Source: Eunapius fragilis
Lineage: Eukaryota; Porifera; Demospongiae; Spongillida; Spongillidae
Direction: 5' to 3'
Assembly (NCBI GenBank): GCA_963681505.1
Contig: OY811971.1
Coordinates: 12,454,732-12,518,731, forward strand
DNA: 64,000 nucleotides
The notes below the pieces were generated by a model, which made no database searches, was not told where the DNA came from, and worked only from the letters and a program-made list of their open reading frames with translations. How positions within the stretch are numbered: the first letter of the stretch is position 1; the number at the start of each line of letters is the position of its first letter. A program made the translations under genes and the position numbers. Below, in pieces: positions 1 to 10,028 of this stretch.

Positions 1-389
1 ACAGGGGAACACTATACCTGCATTGGCACCTACATGTAACAACCATCCACCAATGGCAATGCCAATAGTGCCCCAGGCCAACGAACTCACAATGCCACAA
101 GCCTATTGTCCATCGGCTTCTAGCCAGCTTCAGGTATGTGCACACAGTTATCCTACACCTGGCCAGTTTCAGGTACATCAGTGCAGCAGCTACTGTAGCT
201 AGCCTTGTACTCGTCTTGAACTACATGTTCCATCTAATCACAGGGGAACACTATACCTGCATTGGCACCTACATGTAACAACCATCCACCAATGGCAATG
301 CCAATAGTGCCCCAGGCCAACGAACTCACAATGCCACAAGCCTATTGTCCATCGGCTTCTAGCCAGCTTCAGGTATGTGCACACAGTTT
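1..389 (+). repeat. 239-bp tandem duplication carrying a 129-bp exon
   Basis: Bases 1-150 recur at 240-389 with no difference I can see. Each copy holds an acag acceptor, a 129-nt open exon (43 codons, symmetric phase 0) and a gtatgtg donor. Because exon length is a multiple of three, both copies can be spliced in tandem without shifting the frame. The spacer between them contains another ...tttcaggtac site and nothing else recognised. Confidence 0.75.
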
Positions 390-939
390 GTCTAGTTATA
401 ATCTCTAAACCTCATACTAATCTCAGGTTACACCAGGGGGCACTGTGCAATGTGTGACACCAGAATCGTACAACATGGCAATTCGTGCACAACAGCTACC
501 CCTGCTTCCTAGGCAACTGCTAGGTTCATCAAGTACCAGTGAAACAATGTCACCCATGACTGCTCCAACACCAGTTCCTATTCCGGTGGTTCCATTTGAT
601 AAACAGTTGCCATCGTCCGCAATAAGGAGGGAAGGATTGCTCAGTGTAGAAGTGGTGTTGGCACAAAACACGAAGCTAAAAGGACCAGGAAAGGCCGGAA
701 CACTAGCACTAAAGTTGGCCAAACAATGCTTGTTTGGGGAAGATGTGTTGAGGCGTTGTACGCCCTTGGGGACCCCCACACTGCCGGCCCTTCCCAGAGC
801 TGAAATGATGCAGTTAAAAGCTATAATGTTGCAGCAATTTCCACAATACTGGAACTGTGTGGAAGAATTCGAACCTATATGGAAGCAGTGCCTTGAGGCT
901 GTACAGCAGTGCTGCAAAAGGCTTCGTAATGCAAAGTAA
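5..939 (+). CDS. BEN-domain protein, 3' exons (5' end outside window)
   Basis: Three exons can be read in one phase: 5-133, 244-372 and a terminal exon 427-939 (171 codons with stop). Each of the first two ends at CAG|gtatgtg and follows an acag acceptor; the last follows ctcag. The terminal exon encodes a Pro/Thr/Ser-rich linker and then a BEN-like domain: GKAGTLALKLAKQCLFGED, LPALPRAEMMQLKAI, QFPQYWNCVEEFEPIW and a basic end CCKRLRNAK. BEN domains bind DNA or chromatin proteins and act in nuclear repression; many are also carried by transposable elements, so a repeat origin is possible. The two upstream exons are near-identical copies. The start codon lies outside the window. Confidence 0.6.
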
Positions 940-1040
940 AAATGTGTTGTGGTGTATTAAGTCAGTTAAATTTTATGTCTGTCAACTAGTATTGGGAGGG
1001 GTTACTCCCACTACACTGTAGATGAATGGGACCAGCATGG

Positions 1041-1614
1041 TTACTCCCACTATACTAACATGAAGGGGTTACTCCCACTATACTAACATGAAGGGGTTAC
1101 TCCCACTAGACCAACATGAAGGGGTTACTCCCACTAGACCAACATGAAGGGGTTACTCCCACTAGACTAACATGAAGGGGTTACTCCCACTAGACTAACA
1201 TGAAGGGGTTACTCCCACTAGACTAACATGAAGGGGTTACTCCCACTAGACTAACATGAAGGGGTTACTCCCACTAGACTAACATGAAGGGGTTACTCCC
1301 ACTAGACTAACATGAAGGGGTTACTCCCACTAGACTAACATGAAGGGGTTACTCCCACTAGACTAACATGAAGGGGTTACTCCCACTAGACTAACATGAA
1401 GGGGTTACTCCCACTAGACTAACATGAAGGGGTTACTCCCACTAGACTAACATGAAGGGGTTACTCCCACTAGACTAACATGAAGGGGTTACTCCCACTA
1501 GACTAACATGAAGGGGTTGCTCCCACTAGACTAACATGAAGGGGTTACTCCCACTAGACTAACATGAAGGGGTTACTCCCACTAGACTAACATGAAGGGG
1601 TTACTCCCACTAGA
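1041..1614. repeat. 28-bp minisatellite, about 20 copies
   Basis: Head-to-tail array with unit ttactcccactagactaaca plus tgaagggg (28 bp). The first two or three copies read ctatactaac or ctagaccaac instead of ctagactaac; one copy has gttgctccc. The rest are identical, which suggests recent homogenisation. It lies just 3' of the BEN-domain stop codon and ends next to the Tc1 element. Confidence 0.9.
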
Positions 1615-1619
1615 TGAAT

Positions 1620-3099
1620 GGGGACAGGGCAATGACTTTTTTTACGCATCCTTTATGCATGTGGTCAACATCAATACAATGCATCCATCTTATAATAGAT
1701 GTACTACACATTAATAAATCCATTCAATAACCAGTTGCTGCTCCATTCAGTTCGATAACCTTTGGTACTACTTTCCTCAGGTGCCTGATGTACTTCTTAC
1801 ACTTTTGGACATCAACAGTCTTCCAAAACTCCAGAATACCATCAACAAGTTCTTGTTTTGTTTTTGGTTTTACTTCTCTTCGACAGTATTCCTTCAACTC
1901 ATGCCAAAGGTTCTCTATTGGGTTACAATCTGGTGATTCTGGAGGTGTCATCCACCAATTAATGTTGTGGTCTTGTAGGAACTGGCGTGCAACTCTTGAC
2001 GTGTGCTTGGGGTCATTGTCCTGCATGAACCGATGATGGTCTGGACAAGTGCTTTGCAGGAATGGTAACAGTGTTTCACGAAGAATCTCTGTGTATAGTG
2101 GAGCCTTCATTATCCCTTCAAAAATGCAGATTTTTGTTGCACCACGCATACTAATGCCCGCCCAGACGTGAACTTTGACCGGATGTTTGGCCCTAAATTG
2201 GTAACGAGAGATGAATATTGACAAAGTAAAAATGAATTAAGTTACACGTATACCTTGGTTTGTTTTTAGGTGGTTCCCCTCGCTTGTGGCAGCAAAACCG
2301 ACGATGCGTTTCTAGCTGTATGCTACTCTCGTCGGACCAAATGACATCGTCGAAGCCATTCGTATCTAAAGCTTCGTTGATGTTTGCCGTCGCCCACTCA
2401 CATCGCTTTACTTTATTGGCCTCGCGAATGATTTGGCAATATGCACTGCCGCGGAATGTCCAGCCAAGTGCTTGTCTGCAGCGAAGGACAGTTCGTATAG
2501 ATAGGTAGTGTCCCTTCGAATGAAGGAGGCGATGTAACTGAAGCGCCGATGTCTCGTCGTCTTCTCTCATCTGGTTTTCGACCAGAACTTTAATTGCTTC
2601 CGTTACTTTTGAACGTCGTCCGCTACCTTCTTTTCGACCAATGGAGCCAGTCAAGACATACCTCTTCAAAAGTTGGTGTATTCCCTGCCTTGAAGCTACC
2701 ATTCCTTCGCTCAATAATCGTTTTGCTATCTCTGGAGCCTTTAAACCTTTACGATGGAAAAATATTATCCGGAGCTTCTTGTAGGGGGAGTATACCATTT
2801 TCTTTTTAGCATGAGAAGTTGCAACTGGCTGCGCAGTATTTATAACAGTGTGTACAGACTAGAGCGTTGGTTTTTACGTTGTCACGAAATGTGTCAAAAC
2901 GTTATAGGCAGTTCTTAAAAACGGAACTGGCAGTTCTTAAAAACGGCGTTCATTTCGCTGACACATAAATGTGATAATAAGTCTTCTATAGTTCTCTAAA
3001 ACGGTACGGCAACGGTACGTTCCTAGAACTAACGTCTTCACACCGTGCAACGGGAACGGCGTTTTAAGAAACGTAAAGTTTTTTTTGACCACTACTGTA
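1620..3099 (-). mobile_element. Tc1/mariner transposon with intact-looking transposase
   Basis: The transposase gene runs on the minus strand. The right end (about 3060-3099) reads, inward, tacagtagtggtcaaaaaaa followed by actttacg. It closely resembles the terminal repeat of the deleted element at 6822-7919, so the two are related. I could not find a matching inverted repeat on the left, where the element meets the minisatellite; that end is probably lost or diverged. Bases 2880-2970 contain a short duplicated motif (ggcagttcttaaaaacgg). Confidence 0.7.
1724..2798 (-). CDS. Tc1-type DD34E transposase, two exons
   Basis: Exon 1 is 2798-2254 and exon 2 is 2192-1724. The 61-nt interval 2253-2193 has gtatac...tttag ends, and removing it joins PPKNKPR to AKHPVKVHVWAG, exactly the family's usual continuity; read through, it encodes unrelated residues and a stop. 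The product is 337 aa, normal for the family. Order: paired-type HTH (GLKAPEIAKRLL, ASRQGIHQLLKRY), GSGRR hook, WTFRG, first Asp in VIWSDESS, second Asp in MQDNDPKHTS, Glu in NPIENLWHELK with 34 residues between them. All three catalytic residues are present and no stop breaks the spliced frame. Transposase cuts and rejoins the element at TA sites. Confidence 0.85.
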
Positions 3100-3864
3100 C
3101 CACTAGGGTCAACTACACTCCTGATAACATATCTAGTGGTGCAACTTTGTGCTTATAGCGCGAGGGTTCAAAGCAATGGCTCCGGCTGATGGGATCACCA
3201 CTTTTGAATGGGTTTGACTGTCATTGCTACGAACCATTCTCTCTGTGGATAGCACCAACATACTAACTTGCAGCAGTCTCTTCGTCCATACAGCACCATT
3301 GTGGAAAGAAATTTACAGCTCACAACAAGAAAGAAAGGAGAAACATGTGCAAGCTTGTTTTCGAACATAACTAGGTAGTATGTTTTTCTGTAACAACCTT
3401 TTTTGTGCACAATAAAATCCGACAAGTAAAGTTAAAGAAATATAAATATTAAGCGATTACGAACCAGCGCAGCCCACGCAGCAATACAATACAACCTGAT
3501 ATCAACCTTTATACGCCCTCGGTACGATCTGTTTACGGCACGGAGAAAACCCGATAGTTACGATGGACTTACAATCCTGGCCTCCCACGCAACCGTATAG
3601 GCAATAATTTGCCATCATTACAGTATGTATGGTCTGCCTATAACAACAACGATAACATACCGTAACAGGAAAATTACGGTACCCGTAAAGGGCAAAATTT
3701 TTTGGTTGCGTAGACAAAGGTGAAAAAAACCTTGCCACAACAGCTCTGCCCTCATGTGTAACAACACCTGAGGCTTGGCTAGGATACAGTCGCTGGGTTC
3801 CGACAAACAAATGCTCACGTGCCCGCGATGGGGGTACCAAGCAGTTCCAATTCTGTACAACGGT
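3100..3864. other. No gene recognised
   Basis: AT-rich sequence between the Tc1 right end and the first T fragment. Open frames are short and resemble nothing known to me. It contains several acgg/ccgt-rich stretches like those near Tc1-family ends, so part may be old transposon DNA. Confidence 0.4.
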
Positions 3865-4477
3865 GAGGATCGGAGGGGAGACTTCTGATTTGGTCCTGAT
3901 GAGACCACCATCAAAGTCATCAAGGACATCATTGCTGTCCTTGATGACTTTGATGGTGGTCTCACGGAGGCCCACCATCCTTAGGACTTCTATGAGGATG
4001 TTGTGGGGGCTACATACAGTTAGAGGCTCATAAGCATATGTGGCCAAGGCCCAAGTCAGCTACTGCACAGTACACAAATACAGACCCAATGCGCGCAGAC
4101 TGTTAGGCTGGGAACAACATGGGGAATCCTACATGAAATATAACACATAACCTTGTAATAGTATCACACCGTACCTCTCTCCAGAACAGAACACTTCCAT
4201 TCACTTAACACCATTCACTTACTGACTAAACCAATACACCTGCTCCCACACCAGCTCAAACATCTAAGATACTCTGCTGACAATGGCATCCTTACCTTTT
4301 TTGGCAATCCCTTCTCAGATGACCGAGTGTCTAGCGAAATACGGCCTCAGCACCCTGCGGCATCCTTTCTTTCCTATCATCGCCGCCTCCTACGTTCTTT
4401 AGTTCACCTATCATTATCTCTCTGCTCCGAAATTCTCTCTGCATTGTTTTAGCGGGCTTAGCTGCTCCTCGCCAAAA
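3865..4477 (+). mobile_element. Tail module T, 5'-truncated copy
   Basis: Begins at gaggatcggaggggagac and matches 9744-10027, 11982-12595 and 34503-35113. Read on the minus strand, its first 200 bases encode a reverse transcriptase remnant (PHNILIEVLRMVGL, TTIKVIKD) of the restriction-like-endonuclease non-LTR type. Bases 3901-3963 form a 28-bp perfect hairpin. The plus-strand right half carries an open stretch without ATG (SADNGILTFFGNPFSDDR, HPAASFLSYHRRLLRSL) that recurs in the other copies. The copy ends at gctgctcctcgcca and runs straight into telomeric repeat. Confidence 0.65.
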
Positions 4478-4507
4478 CCCTAACCCTAACCCTAACCCTA
4501 ACCCTAA
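4478..4507 (+). repeat. Interstitial telomeric repeat (CCCTAA)5
   Basis: Five perfect CCCTAA units join the 3' end of a T module to the 5' start of an A module (ggcgtcgggaac). Telomere-type sequence at a junction between two repeat elements. Confidence 0.95.
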
Positions 4508-6132
4508 GGCGTCGGGAACAAAGTCGAAATACTCCGTCCTACTACAGCTATCAAGACATTCTTCTTATTTGGAACATGAACGTCATCAAGACGCCTTAAT
4601 AGCTGAGTGCTTAAAAAATAATATTTTTCCTAAGGGTCTTAAAGTAACATGTGCTCCACAAATAAGAAATCCTAACCAAGAGTTCCTTAATAGATGGGCT
4701 AATATTCTTAAAGAATGTAGCTTGAATTTGTTACAATTGTGTGCAGACCACCACTCTGAGTTAATTGCCAAAGCCAAAGAAGATGAACAAAAACTATTGA
4801 GAAAATTACAACATTTTATCCCAGATGACACAGAATATAATTCTAAAATAAATATAGTTAAAAGTCATAAGGAACAACTAAGACACTCCTTATTTACTCA
4901 AAGAGAAAAGAAACTCAAGTTTTTGAAAAAATGGCATAATACACCTCAAGATATGTATCCTGAATGTGACTTAAAAAATATTCAAAGTTCAAAGAAAAAA
5001 ACAAACCCAATTTCACAACCTTCAAATACTAGGTGTCCTGCACGTCACTGGCGGGTTTTTTCTCAATATCGATCGAGACCGAGATGGCAGAAGAAGGATT
5101 GCGGCTTTTACAAGAGCAAATCGCAGGATTACGGAACGATCTTATCAGACGCCAGGAGGAGGCCCTGAGCCAAGCACGGAGAGTCCGTAAGGAGCGCCCC
5201 CACATTTTCAGGCGGCCGGGCAACGAATCTCAGTACGCGTTCGCGGAGAAGATGTTGGAGCACATCGACAGCGCAATCCAGTTTTTTAATTCTATGTGGC
5301 TACCAGTGACGTACATTAGGGGCACCACGCCTATGTATACCTGATGTTATGTGAATGGATCTGAGGGCGGAGCGTGTATAGAGGAAGGAGCACCCTACAC
5401 ATTTGCTCAAGCTGTGAAAAATACTTCACTTCATACACAATCAACAAGTACACAGTCATTTCAACCTTCCCAATCACAAGTCTATCAATCATCCTCCTAC
5501 CAACCACAAACATCTCAATTCACTATACCAAACCAACCTCCCCCAGCTCAATTTTTTCATCCACCCTCTCACCAACCACAAACATATCAACCAACTATTC
5601 CTCAGCCATCAATATTAAACCAACAACCTTCATTCCAACAATCAGCTTTAACACCTCCCATGTTCCCCTCTTACTCTTTATACCAACAACCCACATTTCC
5701 ACCCACTTTCTTTCCTCCCCCCCCCCTATGTTTCCACCTCCATACTTCCCCTTTCCTATAAATCCTCAACATTTGCAACCTCCTATCAATATTCCCACTA
5801 ACCCTCAAATGCCTACTCATAAACAAGTATCTTTCAATACTGTTCCTACTTCCTCTCAACATATCCCTATTCCTACTACATCGTCTTCACAACAATCCAC
5901 AAATGCTATACCATCAACTACACCACAGCAACAACACCCAACAATCAACCCTATTCCTACTCCACCTTATAGTTTTACAGCTTCATCTTCTACTCACCCC
6001 TCTCGACGTTTACAAGAACCTCCTTTATGGGCCCAAAACATTGCTACCTTAATTACAAATCAAATTAAACAACAACAAGACTTTATGGCTAATATTGCCA
6101 ATATTTTATTTTCAAGTTGGACATCCCCAAGA
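4508..6132 (+). pseudogene. A element ORF, copy 1 (gag-like, interrupted)
   Basis: Same reading frame as the intact copy at 32855-34295. An N-terminal helical, basic region (HERHQDALIAECLKNN, FLNRWANILKECSLNLLQL, LFTQREKKLKFLKKW) is followed by a Pro/Gln/Ser/Thr-rich region with repeated QTSQFTIPNQPPPAQFFHPP-type units. It is broken twice: bases 5031-5390 are foreign and contain stops in this frame, and a cytosine run near 5720 shifts the frame. The C-terminal motif WAQNIATLITNQIKQQQDF can still be read, but the ending differs from copy 3 (ILFSSWTSP instead of IFSKENFQ). Function unknown; position and composition resemble an ORF1/gag nucleic-acid-binding protein. Confidence 0.65.
5031..5390 (+). 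mobile_element. Foreign insert in A copy 1 with a short coding fragment
   Basis: The other A copies read continuously where this 360-base block sits, and it replaces about 11 bases of A. It contains an ORF at 5084-5344 starting MAEEGLRLLQEQIAGLRNDL, then ARRVRKERPHIFRRPGNESQ and FAEKMLEHIDSAIQFF: a coiled-coil start and a basic RRPGNE motif of the kind I associate with N-termini of multicopy repeat proteins in marine invertebrates. No inverted repeats or clean target duplication were seen. It may be a captured 5' exon or a retrocopied fragment. Confidence 0.5.
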
Positions 6133-6613
6133 CACTGGATAAAAAAATTCCTAATTGGCTGCTGCCTGGGCCTTGTCAAGCATCCTGTGGGGCGTGGCTT
6201 GGGAGGTGGCCAGGGTGCAGAGGTCAGGGTGAGTTGGCCAGCTGGTAATCCTGACCCCAGGAGCTCCCTCCAATGCCCAGATGACCACCTCCACTACTAG
6301 GTCAAAGAGCATGGGACTGAGAAGGCACACTTCCATTCACTGAACACCATTCACTTACTGACTAAACCAATACACCTGCTCACACACCAGCTCACACATC
6401 TAAGATACTCTGCTGACAATGGCATCCTTACCTTTTTTGGCAATCCCTTCTCAGATGACCGAGTGTCTAGCGAAATACGGCCTCAGCACCCTGCGGCATC
6501 CTTTCTTTCCTATCATCGCCGCCTCCTACGTTCTTTAGTTCACCTATCATTATCTCTCCGCTCCGAAATTCTCTCGGCATTGTTTTAGCGGGCTTAGCTG
6601 CTCCTCGCCAAAA
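6133..6613 (+). mobile_element. Tail module T, internally deleted copy
   Basis: Starts aataaaaaa... like other T copies, carries the antisense RT piece (minus-strand SPMLFDLVVEVVI), then jumps from ggcacac directly to ttccattcactg, missing the hairpin segment. Ends at gctcctcgcca and runs into telomeric repeat at 6614. Confidence 0.6.
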
Positions 6614-6634
6614 CCCTAACCCTAACCCTAACCC
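6614..6634 (+). repeat. Interstitial telomeric repeat (CCCTAA)3.5
   Basis: Three and a half perfect units directly 3' of a T module; followed by ccaccttaag, the start of an unrelated fragment that carries the hammerhead motif. Confidence 0.9.
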
Positions 6635-6730
6635 ACCTTAAGTCTCTCTTCTCCTTTTTTTTCTTTGTTCCCCTAAGTGTATAGTTATGATATATCTATT
6701 TAATTGCTGCTTGTACATTTGATTTTTTTT

Positions 6731-6769
6731 GCCACTGATGAAGGCCATTATGGCCGAAACATGTTTGGC
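6731..6769 (+). ncRNA. Minimal hammerhead ribozyme core
   Basis: All conserved core blocks are in order: CTGATGA (6735-6741), stem II ggcc-attat-ggcc (6743-6755) and GAAA (6756-6759). The very short stem III AC-at-GU puts the cleavage triplet GTT at 6763-6765. Stem I pairs GCCA (6731-6734) with TGGC (6766-6769). Predicted self-cleavage lies after 6765. Penelope-like elements are known to carry such minimal hammerheads in their repeated ends; a degenerate Penelope-like element is present at 28.4-30 kb. The short stems mean it may work only as a dimer or be inactive. Confidence 0.6.
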
Positions 6770-6821
6770 TTTTTGAATAAAAATTTATTCCAGTCAATAT
6801 TCCACCATCTTTACACACCAA

Positions 6822-7919
6822 TACAGTACCGGTCAAAATAAACTTTACGTAATTTTTTACGGCGTCTCAGTTCTACGGTGCGACCGTTACCGTGTAGTTC
6901 TACGTTATGACCGTAACGTAAACGTACAGTAAAATAATACGCCGCCATTACAATGAACGGTACGGTATGATTAATCAATTACGATGACACCGTTTTAAAA
7001 TAAACGGCACACACCAATATGATGTCGTAAAAACGTTGCCACCTGTTGAACGTTGAAACGTCGAAAATCGTGTACTGGTACTACAAAAAGCTTTGAATAA
7101 ATTTTTTTAGCTTGAAAGGACTTAATCTATAAGTTCCTAAAATAACGCTAGGTGTACCTAGCGAAAACGCGAGGTTAACCTAGCGTTTTTTGATGGTTGA
7201 ATGCCAATTCACCCGTCTAGTATTCCTTTTAGGTTTTGAAACTACCTCTCCCTGTATTTCTACATCCTTCCATCCCATATGCCATACGCGCGCATCAATG
7301 CATCCTTCAATCGCAACCTCTGACCTTTAACTGCTACCTTTGCACCTACATGTAGTTCTGTAAAACTATACTATTCAAACCCCCATCTGGAGGCGGTGAA
7401 AGCCTGCTTCCACACACACGAGAAGACGCCATTTCAAACAATAAAATAGCAAGGGCTGTGGATTAAGCTACCCACAAAGATACCTAGCGAACGCTTGGTT
7501 TACCTAGCGTTAGGTACTTATTCATTAAGGCACCCGAATAGAGAAGCGCTCGTTGCAAGAAGGATTAGTTGCAACGCGGCAAGGTATTCATGGGTTTATT
7601 AAGCGGTATGAGGCTACAGGATCAATTGGATGGACTTTCCGAGGTAGCGCGTATTGTGAATTAGTCAGCGCCGTTCTCAACGAACTCATTACGCTCTTCG
7701 TCGATTTCGAGGTGAGTTAGAACGTGCTCCGATACCGTAATTACGTTCGTTGAAAACTACGATTACGCCGTTATTACGCCGTCCAATTATCGCGAAGATA
7801 ACGGCGTAACCGTACAGTCCAATTAGACTGCGAGTCTAATAGCGTACCGTTATAAATATCCAACGTTCTACCGCGACGCCGTAATAAATTACGTAAAGTT
7901 TATTTTGACCGGTACTGTA
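6822..7919. mobile_element. Non-autonomous Tc1/mariner element with 43-bp inverted repeats
   Basis: The left end cagtaccggtcaaaataaac (6824 on) is repeated inverted at the right (ending 7917). The arms are 43 bp with one mismatch and are flanked by TA on both sides. The ends match the right end of the Tc1 element at 1.6-3.1 kb. The interior holds a transposase relic at 7541-7674 and palindromic acctagcg motifs (7140-7190 and 7482-7520). It is an internal deletion derivative, about 1.1 kb long. Confidence 0.85.
7541..7674 (+). pseudogene. Deleted Tc1 transposase relic
   Basis: The frame reads LVATRQGIHGFIKRYEATGS and then jumps directly to IGWTFRGSAYCELVSA. In the transposase at 1.7-2.8 kb these two blocks (ASRQGIHQLLKRYVLTGSIG and GWTFRGSAYCQIIRE) are separated by about 60 residues. 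So the coding region lost that middle segment, and everything after, by deletion. It cannot encode a functional transposase. Confidence 0.75.
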
Positions 7920-8074
7920 CCTCACTATGGCAAACCAGTAACTCTGGTTGCGAATCTTTTAAGGCGGCAGGGACCTCTCTTCCCTGCACTTTAAAAAAAT
8001 CAAATATTTTGTGTACAACACACTTATGCTGTGATGTTTCTCGCCAGAAACCAGCTAGTGATCTAGCTACCGAA
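7920..8074. other. Unassigned spacer before telomeric block
   Basis: No gene or RNA recognised. Its last bases (ctagctaccgaa) abut telomeric repeat in the same way that T and B ends do, so it may be the 3' end of another element. Confidence 0.3.
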
Positions 8075-8096
8075 CTAACCCTAACCCTAACCCTAA
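8075..8096 (+). repeat. Interstitial telomeric repeat (CCCTAA)3.7
   Basis: Partial unit ctaa then three CCCTAA units, immediately 5' of the A module start ggcgtcgggaac. Confidence 0.9.
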
Positions 8097-9530
8097 GGCG
8101 TCGGGAACAGAGTCGAAAGACTCCGTCCTACTACAGCTATCAAGACATTCTTCTTATTTGGAACATGAACGTCATCAAGACGCCTTAATAGCTGAGTGCT
8201 TAAAAAATAATATTTTTCCTAAGGGTCTTAAAGTAACATGTGCTCCACAAATAAGAAATCCTAACCAAGAGTTCCTTAATAGATGGGCTAATATTCTTAA
8301 AGAATGTAGCTTGAATTTGTTACAATTGTGTGCAGACCACCACTCTGAGTTAATTGCCCAAGCCAAAGAAGATGAACAAAAACTATTGAGAAAATTACAA
8401 CATTTTATCCCAGATGACACAGAATATAATTCTAAAATAAATATAGTTAAAAGCCATAAGGAACAACTAAGACACTCCTTATTTACTCAAAGAGAAAAGA
8501 AACTCAAGTTTTTGAAAAAAATGGCATAATACACCTCAAGATATGTATCCTGAATGTGACTTTAAAAATATTCAAAGTTCAAAGAAAAAAACAAACCCAA
8601 TTCCACAACCTTCAAATACTACCTCACAAACACCCTACACATTTGCTCAAGCTGTGAAAAATACTTCACTTCATACACAATCAACAAGTACACAGTCATT
8701 TCAACCTTCCCAATCACAAGTCTATCAATCAACCACAAACATCTCAATTCACTATACCAAACCAACCTCCCCCAGCTCAATTTTTTCATCCACCCCCTCA
8801 CCAACCACAAACATATCAACCAACTATACCTCAACCATCTATATTGACTCAACAACCTTTATTCCAACAATCAGCTTCAACACAAACATCTCAATTCACT
8901 ATACCAAACCAACCTCCCCCAGCTACATTTTTTCATCCACCCTCTCACCAACCACAAACATATCAACCAACTATACCTCAGCCATCAATATTAAACCAAC
9001 AACCTTCATTCCAACAATCAGCTTTAACACCTCCCATGTTCCCCTCTTACTCTTTATACCAACAACCCACATTTCCACCCACTTTCTTTCCTCCCCCCCC
9101 CCCTACGTTTCCACCTCCATACTTCCCCTTTCCTATAAATCCTCAACATTTGCAACCTCCTATCAATATTTCCACTAACCCTCAAATGCCTACTCATAAA
9201 CAAGTATCTTTCAATACTGTTCCTACTTCCTCTCAACATATCCCTATTCCTACTACATCGTCTTCACAACAATCCACAAATGCTATACCATCAACTACAC
9301 CACAGCAACATCACCCAACAATCAAACCTATTCCTACTCCACCTTATAGTTTTACAGCTTCATCTTCTACTCACCCCTCTCGACGTTTACAAGAACCTCC
9401 TTTATGGGCCCAAATCATTGCTACCTTAATTACAAATCAAATTAAACAACAACAAGACTTTATGGCTAATATTGCCAATATTTTTTCCAAAGAAAATTTT
9501 CAAGTTGGACATCCCCAAGACACTGGATAA
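8097..9530 (+). pseudogene. A element ORF, copy 2 (frameshifted)
   Basis: The N-terminal helical region is intact until about 8520, where an extra A in a seven-A run gives FLKKMA and a stop (copy 3 reads FLKKWHNTPQ). The Pro/Gln-rich part then continues in shifting frames with a small deletion near 8730 and a long C run near 9100. The C-terminus SKENFQVGHPQDTG and stop at 9530 match copy 3. Likely dead. Confidence 0.7.
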
Positions 9531-10027
9531 AAAAATTCCTAATTGGCTGCTGCCTGGGCCTTGTCAAGCATCCTGTGGGGCGTGGCTTGGGAGGTGGCCA
9601 GGGTGCAGAGGTCAGGGTGAGTTGGCCAGCTGGTAATCCTGACCCCAGGAGCTCCCTCCAATGCCCAGATGACCACCTCCACTACTAGGTCAAAGAGCAT
9701 GGGACTGAGAAGGCACACCTGCTTTTACTCCTCATCGGCAGAGGATCGGAGGGGAGACTTCTGATTTGGTCCTGATGAGACCACCATCAAAGTCATCAAG
9801 GACATCCTTGCTGTCCTTGATGACTTTGATGGTGGTCTCACGGAGGCCCACCATCCTTAGGACTTCTATGAGGATGTTGTGGGGGCTACATACAGTTAGA
9901 GGCACATAAGCATATGTGGTCAAGGCCCAAGTCAGCTACTGCACAGTACACAAATACAGACCCAATGCGCGCAGACTGTTAGGCTGGGAATAACATGGGG
10001 AATCCTACGTGAAATATAACACATAAC
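9531..10027 (+). mobile_element. Tail module T, 3'-truncated copy
   Basis: Directly follows the A stop codon, as in copy 3. It carries the antisense RT fragment and the 28-bp hairpin (9777-9839, one loop change). It stops at ...taacacataacc, where other copies continue ttgtaatagtatc. The next bases start the B element. Confidence 0.65.
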
Positions 10028-10028
10028 C

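Noticed and set aside
1041..1614. CRISPR-like array
   Set aside because: Units are contiguous without unique spacers and the DNA is eukaryotic; it is a minisatellite.
3502..4047. 181-codon minus ORF as one gene
   Set aside because: Only its first third is a recognisable RT piece; the rest is unrelated sequence read through.
4586..4831. Minus-strand 81-codon ORF repeated in all A copies
   Set aside because: Mirror of the conserved A sense frame; no motif and explained by the sense ORF.
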